Positions 41,821 through 48,101 of a stretch of 48,101 nucleotides of DNA are shown in pieces. Where the stretch lies: the NCBI GenBank assembly GCA_937974625.1, contig CALJVJ010000053.1, forward strand, positions 1 to 48,101, in the 5' to 3' direction. The notes under the pieces are model-generated. The model worked only from the letters and a program-made list of their open reading frames with translations. It ran no database searches and was not told the DNA's origin. The stretch is from an uncultured Saprospiraceae bacterium. Its GTDB lineage: Bacteria; Bacteroidota; Bacteroidia; Chitinophagales; Saprospiraceae. The position numbers were made by a program, and so were the translations under genes. Within the stretch, counting starts at the first letter, position 1, and every line of letters begins with the position of its first letter.

Positions 41821-42741
41821 CTACTTCTTTTTTAAAATATAAATTGGAGAGGTACTTCTAGAAGGATTAATATAACTTACTAAAAGTGAGATAAGCCCAA
41901 TTATGCCCCCAAAGATAAGAGATAATTTACTAGATTGGTATTGTTCGCTCAATAAGGAATTATAGAAAGGGTCTAAAGGAAGTCGTTTTTGACCAACAAC
42001 CTTAAATCCGTTTTTATCAGCTAATCGAGCGACTGTTTTAGGAGAGAAATGCCAAAGGTGACGAGGTACATCATAAGCAGCCCAATGTTTGCCATAATGT
42101 TGAGCATCATATGAAGTATGATTAGGAACAGCAATCAAGACAACCCCATCATCAGAGAGTTGTCGATGCATACTTTGCATATAGCCATCCATATCGTGTA
42201 GGTGCTCTAGAACATGCCAAAGCGTAATAATATCTACCTTTTCGGAGAGTTGTCCATCTAATAGGGTAGGAGGAGGGTTAACTTTAATCTTAAAATTTTT
42301 GAGTGTAGCAGCCCGAGCATCGCCATCGATTTCGACTCCAGTAACCTTAAATCCATTTTGCTGCATATGATTTAAGAAATAGCCAGTGCCACTTCCAATA
42401 TCTAATAAGTGTTTACCTGTAGTTAGTTTTTGAATTAATTTCCGCTTCTTTTTAAGCATCAAATCACGAGCAGTATGATAAAGTCTATTAACTAAACCCT
42501 CTTTGGTATCACTATGTGAAATATAAACATCACTTTTATAGTAAGGCGCAATAGCCATCGGTGCAGGAGCATTTTGAGTAAAATGGAAATCACAATTACC
42601 GCAAGCATAAATCTCAAAATCTTCTTTGGAGATAGAATAATCTTCAGTGGCTAATGTTAAGCTAATATCCTTAGCACTACATAATGGGCAAGTAGTGTAA
42701 TGTATTGTATCAGTAGTAGTCAAGTTTTCAGTCTTTACCAT
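41821..42741 (-). CDS. Class I SAM-dependent methyltransferase with N-terminal zinc ribbon
   Basis: A 306-residue protein. Residues 15-60 hold two C-x2-C pairs (C-P-L-C and C-G-N-C), a rubredoxin-like zinc ribbon typical of methyltransferases that act on sugars or proteins. The Rossmann motif I is L-L-D-I-G-S-G-T-G-Y-F, with V-T-G-V-E-I-D after strand 2 and W-H-V-L-E-H at motif IV. A C-terminal hydrophobic segment (L-I-F-G-G-I-I-G-L-I-S-L-L-V-S-Y) may attach it to the membrane. This set is common in surface-polysaccharide clusters, though no such cluster is here. Confidence 0.88.
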   Translation of the reverse strand: MVKTENLTTTDTIHYTTCPLCSAKDISLTLATEDYSISKEDFEIYACGNCDFHFTQNAPAPMAIAPYYKSDVYISHSDTKEGLVNRLYHTARDLMLKKKRKLIQKLTTGKHLLDIGSGTGYFLNHMQQNGFKVTGVEIDGDARAATLKNFKIKVNPPPTLLDGQLSEKVDIITLWHVLEHLHDMDGYMQSMHRQLSDDGVVLIAVPNHTSYDAQHYGKHWAAYDVPRHLWHFSPKTVARLADKNGFKVVGQKRLPLDPFYNSLLSEQYQSSKLSLIFGGIIGLISLLVSYINPSRSTSPIYILKKK

Positions 42742-43216
42742 ATCAAAGTCTTATAAAAATTATAGTTGACGAATAGCGTTAAGATGTTCAACTAATTTTT
42801 TCGTCATATGGTAGTAGAAGTTATTTTCTCAAAGAGAAACCGCTAAATTTTATAGGGTAACTCCTACTATACCAATAGAATGATAACTGTTATTCGAGAA
42901 GGAGAAAGTAAAGTTACATTTGATTTTTTGAAGAAGCGATTATTTTTTTTTATTATTTTTTTCAATATTGAATGTCTTGCTCAAAATGATAAGAGAAAAT
43001 AGAGCATTAAAAGTGGGATTTAAAGAATTGAAGGATTTTGTGGTAAGAATAAATTGATTACCAATTGGTTACAAGGTTACTAAATTATAGGTGTAGTGCC
43101 AATTATTAAGAGATAAAGAGAAGAAGGAGGCAGGTTTCATTAAAAAGCTGATTTGTCATATTTTTTTCATTAATAAAACTTTTTTAATATTTTATTTTTT
43201 TTACATATAAAAGTTA

Positions 43217-43224
43217 TATCTTTG
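43217..43224 (+). promoter_or_regulatory. -7 element of the candidate small RNA
   Basis: TATCTTTG fully matches TAnnTTTG. The -33 region is T-rich but has no clear TTTG. Transcription would start near 43231. Confidence 0.5.
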
Positions 43225-43230
43225 TATTAA

Positions 43231-43300
43231 CCAGATAAAAACACGAAGAACTTTCGTTTCTCATAGTATGGGTAGCCCTAAAGGGCTGCCTTTTACTTTT
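43231..43300 (+). ncRNA. Candidate small RNA or attenuated leader
   Basis: Starting about 7 nt after a TATCTTTG element, the sequence folds into a small hairpin ACGAA-GAACT-TTCGT (43243-43257) and a terminator stem GGTAGCCC-TAAA-GGGCTGCC (43271-43290) followed by TTTTACTTTT. A transcript of about 70 nt would result with no coding capacity. It ends 108 bp before the HD-hydrolase start, so it is either an independent RNA or an attenuator for that gene. Confidence 0.45.
43271..43300 (+). terminator. Intrinsic terminator before the HD-hydrolase gene
   Basis: Eight-bp stem with one G-U pair, 4-nt loop, then a ten-base T-rich tail. No gene precedes it on the plus strand, which is the main evidence for a short RNA here. 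Its arm shares the word ATGGGTAGCC with the terminator at 359-390. Confidence 0.75.
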
Positions 43301-43408
43301 AGTCCCAATAGAAAACAAACACTTACCGATTCCTTTATTATCTTTGCGAAAAATTTAGACCCTCACTATAAAACAAAGAAGCAGTAGTTTTTTTGCTATA
43401 AAATAAAG

Positions 43409-44626
43409 ATGAATAAAAAAAAGATATTCAATGATCCCGTTTACGGATTTATAAACATACCTTATAATATCATTTTTGATTTAATAGAGCACCCTTATTT
43501 TCAGCGACTACGTAGAATAAAGCAATTGGGATTGACAGATCATGTTTATCCAGGAGCATTACATACGCGTTTTCATCATGCACTAGGGGCGATGCACTTA
43601 ATGACACAAGCCATAGATATATTGCGGTCAAAAGGTGTTGAGATTTCTAATAAAGAGGCAAAAGCAGCGGCGATAGCTATACTGTTACACGATATTGGGC
43701 ATGGTCCTTTTTCTCATGTATTAGAGCATACCTTAGTCAATATCCACCATGAAGAACTTTCTTTGTTTTTTATGGAAGAGTTGAATAAAGAATTCAAAGG
43801 GAAGCTGACAGTAGCCATACAAATTTTTAAAAACGAATATCCCAAAGCCTTTTTGCACCAACTAGTATCAGGGCAGTTGGATATGGATAGGATGGATTAT
43901 TTAACAAGAGATAGTTTTTTTACGGGAGTATATGAAGGGGTAATAGGTTATGACCGAATCATAAAAATGTTATCAGTAAAAGATGGAAATTTAGTAGTAG
44001 AGCACAAAGGTATCTACTCCATAGAAAAATTTTTGATAGCAAGGCGCTTAATGTATTGGCAAGTATATCTACATAAAACAGTAGTGGCGTCAGAGCAAAT
44101 GTTAGTAAAAGTATTAAAAAGAGCAAAAGAATTAGCGGATAAGAAAAAGAAGTTGAATATTTCTGAAAACTTAGCTTATTTTCTTTATGATTCTCCGAGT
44201 AAGCCTTTACAAAAGAAAGAAAAGAAAAAATTACTTAAACATTTTGCCTTATTAGATGATTACGATGTTTACTCCGCATTGAAAAATTTTGCTAGTTCAG
44301 ATGACTTCTTTTTAGCATATTTGTCAAAATCTTTGCTAAATAGAAATTTATTTAAAATAGAATTCAGTAATAAGCCATTTAAAAGTGACTATTTAAATAA
44401 AATACGTCAGAGAATCAAAGAGAAGTTTCCCATCGATAAGCAATCAGCTACACAATTAATAATAACTGGAAAAGAATCAAATACGGTATACACCGTAGCT
44501 AAAGAAGAAATCTTAATCCTTTTTAAGGATAATAAGGTGGTTCCTATGTCAGCAATTAGTGATTTCGGCTTACAAAGTAAAAACATAACCAAGTATTATT
44601 TATGTTATCCGAAAAATATATCCTAA
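43409..44626 (+). CDS. HD-domain phosphohydrolase (dNTPase/SAMHD1-like)
   Basis: A 405-residue hydrolase. The start motif D-P-V-Y-G-F-I-N and R-R-I-K-Q-L-G are typical of this bacterial HD family. Metal ligands are H57 in R-F-H-H-A-L-G, H94-D95 in L-L-H-D-I-G-H-G-P-F-S-H, and D158 in Q-L-D-M-D-R-M-D-Y-L. Family members hydrolyse dNTPs or related nucleotides; substrate is not proven. The C-terminal 150 residues are a helical extension with lysine-rich parts. A candidate RNA/terminator precedes the gene and the next promoter overlaps its stop codon. Confidence 0.92.
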   Translation: MNKKKIFNDPVYGFINIPYNIIFDLIEHPYFQRLRRIKQLGLTDHVYPGALHTRFHHALGAMHLMTQAIDILRSKGVEISNKEAKAAAIAILLHDIGHGPFSHVLEHTLVNIHHEELSLFFMEELNKEFKGKLTVAIQIFKNEYPKAFLHQLVSGQLDMDRMDYLTRDSFFTGVYEGVIGYDRIIKMLSVKDGNLVVEHKGIYSIEKFLIARRLMYWQVYLHKTVVASEQMLVKVLKRAKELADKKKKLNISENLAYFLYDSPSKPLQKKEKKKLLKHFALLDDYDVYSALKNFASSDDFFLAYLSKSLLNRNLFKIEFSNKPFKSDYLNKIRQRIKEKFPIDKQSATQLIITGKESNTVYTVAKEEILILFKDNKVVPMSAISDFGLQSKNITKYYLCYPKNIS

Positions 44627-44632
44627 ATTTGC
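44625..44632 (+). promoter_or_regulatory. -7 element for the repeat-protein gene
   Basis: TAAATTTG matches TAnnTTTG and overlaps the HD-hydrolase stop codon. It would start a transcript near 44639, about 100 nt before the ATG at 44741. The -33 region is weak. Confidence 0.5.
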
Positions 44633-44740
44633 AGCTTCTAAGGTAACTCTTTGGGAATCAATAGAGTAAAAAAGAATAAATATAATTATTTCAATTATAA
44701 ACACTCATTATTTTTAATTAACAAAACTGGCATTTCAATC

Positions 44741-46474
44741 ATGAAAAAAATTAGTTTTTTACTTACTACGGTATTTATGCTAGGTTTCATCACGTTATCA
44801 GCTCAACCAAGCGATAGTGATCCTGTTGGCAAAGAACCAGGAAAGTGCTATGCTAAATGTTTGATAGGTGACGAGTACGAAACCGTTACAGAACAAATCG
44901 AAACAAAAGCTGCTTCTAAAAGAGTTGAAGTAGTACCTGCTCAATATGAGACAGTGACTGAGCAAATGGAGAAGACCGCAGCTGCAAGCAGATTAATTGC
45001 TGTTCCTGCAAAGTTCTCTACGGAGACAGAAAGAGTAATGGTAAAGGAAGCGTCAAAGCGTTTGATTTATGTTCCTGCTGAATACGAAACTAAGTCTGAG
45101 CAAGTTTTAGTAGCAGAAGCATCAAAGCGAATGGTAGCTGTGCCTGCAACTTACGAAACGGTAACTGAGCAAGTATTAACAGCAGAAGCATCAAAGCGAA
45201 TGATTGCGGTACCTGCAACTTACGAAACAGTAACTGAGCGAGTATTAGTAGCAGAAGAGTCAAAGCGAATGATTCCTGTACCTGCAACTTACGAAACGGT
45301 AACAGAGCAAGTATTAGCAAAAGCAGCAACTAAGCGTTTAATTGCTGTACCAGCTCAATACGAGACGACTACAGAGCAAATGTTAGTAAAGGCAGCATCA
45401 AAGCGTATGATTCCTGTACCAGCACAGTACGAAACGGTAACAGAACAAGTGGTAGCTAAAGAAGCATCTACTCGTATCGATAGAGTACCTGCTCAATACG
45501 AAACGGTAACAGAAAGAGTTGAAGTATCTCCTTCTTCTACTAAGTGGGTAAAGCGTAAGGCTGACAGAAACTGTTTGTCTGCTGACCCTAATGACTGTTT
45601 AGTTTGGTGTTTAGTAGAAGTGCCAGCTGAATATAAAACAGTTACTAAGAAAGTAAGAAAAGGTTGTGCTGCTGGATATACTGATAATGGTGAAGACTGT
45701 ATCAAGGAAACTCCAGTACCTGCTGAGTACAAGACTGTATCAATGAGAAAGTTGAAGACTCCTGCTACAACAAGAGAAGAGACTATTCCTGCTGAATACA
45801 AGACAGTTACAAAGCGAGTATTAAAGACTCCAGCATCTACAAGAGAGGAGACTATTCCTGCTGAGTACAAGACTGTTACAAGACAGGTAGTAAAGACTCC
45901 AGCAACAACAAGAGAAGAAGTAATTCCTGCTAAGTATACTACAGTTACTAAGAAAGTAGTAAAGACTCCAGCATCTACAAGAGAGGAAGTAATTCCTGCT
46001 AAGTATACTACAGTTACTAGTAAGGTAATCAAGACTCCAGCAACAACAAGAGAGGAAGTAATTCCTGCTGAGTATGCTACAATTTCTAAGCAAGTAATTG
46101 CATCTCCAGCATCTACAAGAGAGGAAGCAATTCCTGCTGAGTATGCTACTGCTTCAAAGCGAGTTTTAAAGGCTGCTGCAAGTACTCGTGATGTACAAGT
46201 ACCAGCTGAATATACAACTGTAACTAAGCGTAAATTAGTTAAGAAAGGTGGATTCACTGAGTGGAGAGAAGTTGTATGTAACTACAAAGTAACTGCAGAA
46301 TTGAATCGTCAGATTCAAAGAGCATTAAGAGATAGAGGTTACAACCCAGGTCCAATCGATAACATTATCGGAACTCAAACTAAAGCTGCTTTAGTTAAAT
46401 TCCAAAAAGATAATGGTTTACCAATTGGTAACTTGAACGTTGAAACTATGAAAGCATTAGGCGTAAGCTACTAA
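44741..46474 (+). CDS. Secreted 23-residue-repeat protein with C-terminal peptidoglycan-binding domain
   Basis: Start chosen at ATG 44741, where a signal peptide begins (M-K-K-I-S-F-L-L-T-T...L-S-A-Q); the upstream in-frame extension lacks one. The 577-residue protein consists of about nineteen units of a 23-residue repeat. Nine have the form Y-E-T-V-T-E-Q-V-L-x-x-E-A-S-K-R-M-I-x-V-P-A-x, and seven Y-K-T-V-T-K-x-V-x-K-T-P-A-S-T-R-E-E-x-I-P-A-E. Two cysteine-bearing units lie between the arrays. The end (about 60 residues) is a PG_binding_1 domain: L-N-R-Q-I-Q-R-A-L-R-D-R-G-Y, G-P-I-D-N-I-I-G-T-Q-T-K-A-A-L-V-K-F-Q. It is probably a cell-wall-attached surface or periplasmic fibre; function unknown. 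Confidence 0.88.
   Translation: MKKISFLLTTVFMLGFITLSAQPSDSDPVGKEPGKCYAKCLIGDEYETVTEQIETKAASKRVEVVPAQYETVTEQMEKTAAASRLIAVPAKFSTETERVMVKEASKRLIYVPAEYETKSEQVLVAEASKRMVAVPATYETVTEQVLTAEASKRMIAVPATYETVTERVLVAEESKRMIPVPATYETVTEQVLAKAATKRLIAVPAQYETTTEQMLVKAASKRMIPVPAQYETVTEQVVAKEASTRIDRVPAQYETVTERVEVSPSSTKWVKRKADRNCLSADPNDCLVWCLVEVPAEYKTVTKKVRKGCAAGYTDNGEDCIKETPVPAEYKTVSMRKLKTPATTREETIPAEYKTVTKRVLKTPASTREETIPAEYKTVTRQVVKTPATTREEVIPAKYTTVTKKVVKTPASTREEVIPAKYTTVTSKVIKTPATTREEVIPAEYATISKQVIASPASTREEAIPAEYATASKRVLKAAASTRDVQVPAEYTTVTKRKLVKKGGFTEWREVVCNYKVTAELNRQIQRALRDRGYNPGPIDNIIGTQTKAALVKFQKDNGLPIGNLNVETMKALGVSY
44876..46210 (+). repeat. Coding 69-bp tandem repeat arrays
   Basis: Nine in-frame 69-bp units from 44876 to 45496, two longer units (45497-45631 and 45632-45727) that carry the cysteines, then seven 69-bp units from 45728 to 46210 and a last degenerate copy at 46211. 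Units begin at TA(C/T), the repeat tyrosine. Neighbouring units share long identical DNA stretches (for example GCATCAAAGCGAATG), which indicates recent duplication or homogenisation. Confidence 0.92.
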
Positions 46475-46493
46475 TCCTTTCTAACATATAGTT

Positions 46494-46531
46494 AAAAATC
46501 CCTGTATCGGTTAACTGGTACAGGGATTTTT
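46494..46531 (+). terminator. Strong terminator of the repeat-protein gene
   Basis: AAAAATCCCTGTA (46494-46506) and TACAGGGATTTTT (46519-46531) form a perfect 13-bp stem, loop 12 nt, with T's running on. It is 19 bp past the stop codon. Confidence 0.88.
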
Positions 46532-46583
46532 TCATTTTACCGTTCAAATATTAAAAAGAGCGATAAGTATTCTTTTCAAACTA

Positions 46584-46614
46584 TTTCATTCCTACCTAAA
46601 TATCCTTATTTTTG
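46584..46614 (+). promoter_or_regulatory. Promoter of mdh
   Basis: TTTC (46584-46587), 19 nt, TATTTTTG (46607-46614). The -7 element is a full match. Start near 46621, giving a leader of about 160 nt. This lies in the 308-bp gap 46475-46782, which also holds the upstream terminator and a leader repeat. Confidence 0.65.
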
Positions 46615-46711
46615 CGACTTTCAAAGAAATGCCCAACTTATTGGGGATATTCTTGTAAAAGAAAATATCTAATATTTAGCTTATCGCTAATGGTCGTGAG
46701 ACAGTTAATTT

Positions 46712-46737
46712 TTTGCCCTACGCCCTTTGCCCTACGC
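46712..46737 (+). repeat. Direct repeat in the mdh leader
   Basis: TTTGCCCTACGC occurs at 46712-46723 and 46726-46737, separated by CC. It is much more GC-rich than its surroundings and lies 46 bp before the mdh start codon. No dyad links the copies. Confidence 0.7.
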
Positions 46738-46782
46738 TAAATAGAATTAATCAATCCTGTTTAAAACTAACACTTATTAATT

Positions 46783-47718
46783 ATGAGTAAAGTAACCGTA
46801 GTGGGAGCTGGAAATGTGGGCGCAACAGTGGCTAACGTACTAGCACACAAAGACATCGTTAAAGAAGTAGTATTATTAGATATTAAAGGAGATATGGCTC
46901 GTGGCAAAGCTTTAGATAGCTGGCAACAAGCACCTATTGATTACTATAGTACTGCCCTTAAAGGGACAGAAGATTATGCAGATACTGCTAATTCTGACAT
47001 TGTAGTAATTACAGCAGGTATACCACGTCGTCCAGGAATGAGTAGAGATGATTTGATTTCTACGAATGCAAAGATTGTTACCTCTGTAACAAAGTCTATC
47101 ATGAAGCATTCAAAAAATCCAATCATTATCATCGTTTCTAATCCATTAGACGTAATGACTTACGCTGCACACAAAGCATCAGGTTTGAGCGATAAGCGCG
47201 TATTTGGAATGGCAGGTATCTTAGATACGGCTAGATATAGAGCATTTTTGGCTACAGAATTAAACGTATCTCCAAAAGATTTACAAGCCGTATTAATGGG
47301 AGGCCACGGTGATACGATGGTTCCATTACCAAGATATACAACTGTTGCAGGTATTCCTGTAACAGAAATGATTGACAAAGACAAATTAAAAGCGATTGTC
47401 AATAGAACTAAGAAGGGCGGAGGAGAATTAGTAAAACTAATGGGAACTTCAGCTTGGTATGCACCGGGTGCAGCAGCAGCTCAAATGGTAGAATCAATCG
47501 TGAAAAACGAAAACCGTATTTTCCCATGTTGTGCTAAGTTGAATGGAGAGTATGGCTTGAAAGACATGTTCTTAGGTGTACCAGTGAAACTAGGGGAGAA
47601 TGGTATCGAAGATGTATTAGAGCTTAAATTAAATAAATCAGAGACTAAATTATTACACAAATCTGCTGACCACGTTACAGCAGTGATGGATGTATTCAAT
47701 AAAATGAATGTAGTGTAA
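46783..47718 (+). CDS. mdh: Malate dehydrogenase (LDH-like type)
   Basis: A 311-residue NAD-dependent enzyme interconverting malate and oxaloacetate in the TCA cycle. The dinucleotide motif is G-A-G-N-V-G (8-13) with D33 at the end of strand 2, which selects NAD. The substrate loop I-P-R82-R83-P-G-M-S-R88 has the arginines that define malate rather than lactate specificity. R151 and catalytic H175 in G-G-H-G-D-T-M are present. This is the LDH-like MDH group common in Bacteroidota. Own promoter, repeat-bearing leader and terminator: a single-gene unit. Confidence 0.96.
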   Translation: MSKVTVVGAGNVGATVANVLAHKDIVKEVVLLDIKGDMARGKALDSWQQAPIDYYSTALKGTEDYADTANSDIVVITAGIPRRPGMSRDDLISTNAKIVTSVTKSIMKHSKNPIIIIVSNPLDVMTYAAHKASGLSDKRVFGMAGILDTARYRAFLATELNVSPKDLQAVLMGGHGDTMVPLPRYTTVAGIPVTEMIDKDKLKAIVNRTKKGGGELVKLMGTSAWYAPGAAAAQMVESIVKNENRIFPCCAKLNGEYGLKDMFLGVPVKLGENGIEDVLELKLNKSETKLLHKSADHVTAVMDVFNKMNVV

Positions 47719-48101
47719 GATTTAGTTATCAAGAATAAACCATAAAAATGAGTTAAAGGCTGTCTGCTTTTAGCTCATTTTTTGTTTTGAGAAGGACGAA
47801 GTGCTTCCACATTTCGTATAAACCGTAATTAGAGACGCAAAAGTTTTTCTTTTTTCATATCTTCACAGTTTATTAATACTGTGAGAAAGCTGAAGTTTTA
47901 TTAACTACATTTCGACTTTCAATTCTTAATTAGGTCAAGGTATTTTAGCATTACTCTATACTAAGTACACTGTGTATTAAGTTTGTTTGCATTTTGAATA
48001 GGTTATTTTTTGTGAGTACGAGTTAATTTTTTTGAGAATAGCCCTGCTATTAGAGAAAAAATTAAGGAAGTAATCGCATAAAAGAAGCATTTTAAAATGT
48101 G
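47719..48101. other. 383-bp region at the window end without a gene
   Basis: It contains the mdh terminator (47744-47783) and an AT-rich stretch. A small hairpin CACAG-N10-CTGTG lies near 47865-47884. A TAAGTTTG -7 match lies near 47977 and may serve a gene beyond the window. No ORF with a recognisable product is present. Confidence 0.5.
47744..47783 (+). terminator. Terminator of mdh
   Basis: AAAAATGAGTTAAAG pairs with CTTTTAGCTCATTTTTT with a G-U pair and a short loop, followed by a T tract. It begins 26 bp after the stop codon. Confidence 0.8.

Larger units (their letters stand above)
42742..43408. other. 667-bp intergenic region with a possible small RNA
   Basis: No protein gene. It lies between the divergent methyltransferase and HD-hydrolase genes. 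Words resembling the nearby inverted repeats occur near 43060-43085 (TTACCAATTGGTTAC, AAGGTTACTAA). The right end holds a promoter-like element, two hairpins and a terminator (43217-43300). The left part is AT-rich with nothing recognised. Confidence 0.6.

Noticed and set aside
44876..46210. Regular repeats that could be taken for a CRISPR-like array
   Set aside because: Unit length is exactly 69 bp in frame, there are no unique spacers, and the translation is a protein repeat.
45493..46257. 254-codon open frame on the minus strand inside the repeat gene
   Set aside because: It exists only because the 69-bp repeat keeps the opposite frame open; the translated product is a hydrophobic shadow repeat, and the plus frame has signal peptide and a PG-binding domain.
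1..48101. tRNA genes
   Set aside because: Reading for T-loop (GGTTCGAATCC-like) and acceptor pairs on both strands found none; a covariance-based tRNA search would be needed to exclude them fully.

Overview
The window comes from a member of the Bacteroidota. It is AT-rich. Several genes are preceded by the class-specific promoter TTTG-N19-21-TAnnTTTG, for example at 8557-8588 and, on the minus strand, at 23987-24018. Lineage-typical families are present: DUF3822, DUF6427-like, TonB-dependent receptor plus DUF4249 pairs, a type IX secretion C-terminal signal, and a CNNM/GldE-like protein. The gene set (dockerin-like/PKD secreted protein, helical 480-residue orphan, duplicated receptor/DUF4249 cassette) fits Saprospiria best, but that placement is inference. 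No tRNA, rRNA, CRISPR array, transposase or prophage structural gene was recognised.

Layout. 1-2.4 kb: the 5' end of a lacI-type regulator with a tandem operator, then a two-gene minus-strand unit (pseudopilin-like membrane protein plus DUF3822 protein). 2.4-6.3 kb: parE, a rhomboid protease and rfbA (rmlA). 6.4-8.4 kb: two paralogous LexA/CI-like S24 repressors, each preceded by dyad sequences. 8.5-11.6 kb: an M16 protease with a strong promoter and structured leader, moaC, and a cysteine-containing orphan. 11.6-14.6 kb: an AraC regulator followed by a tight four-gene unit (two SnoaL/NTF2-like proteins, a four-helix membrane protein, a lipoprotein). 14.6-19.6 kb: an O-methyltransferase, a PhoX-like phosphatase, a thiolase and a Crp/Fnr regulator. 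19.9-22.8 kb: a CNNM/CBS protein, a CPBP protease and a DUF6427-like membrane protein. 23.1-23.9 kb: rpmH-rnpA. 24-32.6 kb: a nitrilase and two TonB receptor/DUF4249 cassettes flanking a hotdog thioesterase. 32.6-38.9 kb: a DUF3179 lipoprotein, folB fused to a Cys-rich CWC-like domain, a helical orphan, a T9SS-exported dockerin/PKD protein and a D-2-hydroxyacid dehydrogenase. 39-42.7 kb: an RDD protein, rlmD, rpiB and a methyltransferase. 43.2-47.8 kb: a possible small RNA, an HD-domain hydrolase, a secreted protein with about nineteen copies of a 23-residue repeat plus a peptidoglycan-binding domain, and mdh.

Most of this is core or lineage-core chromosome with many short transcription units, usually closed by clear intrinsic terminators. 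The least explained items are the 23-residue repeat protein, the duplicated receptor/DUF4249 cassette, the FolB-CWC fusion, the pseudopilin-like/DUF3822 pair, the tandem S24 repressors, the AraC-SnoaL unit, and a set of long intergenic palindromes, one of them a perfect 34-bp palindrome. I do not see a complete new defence or mobile system.
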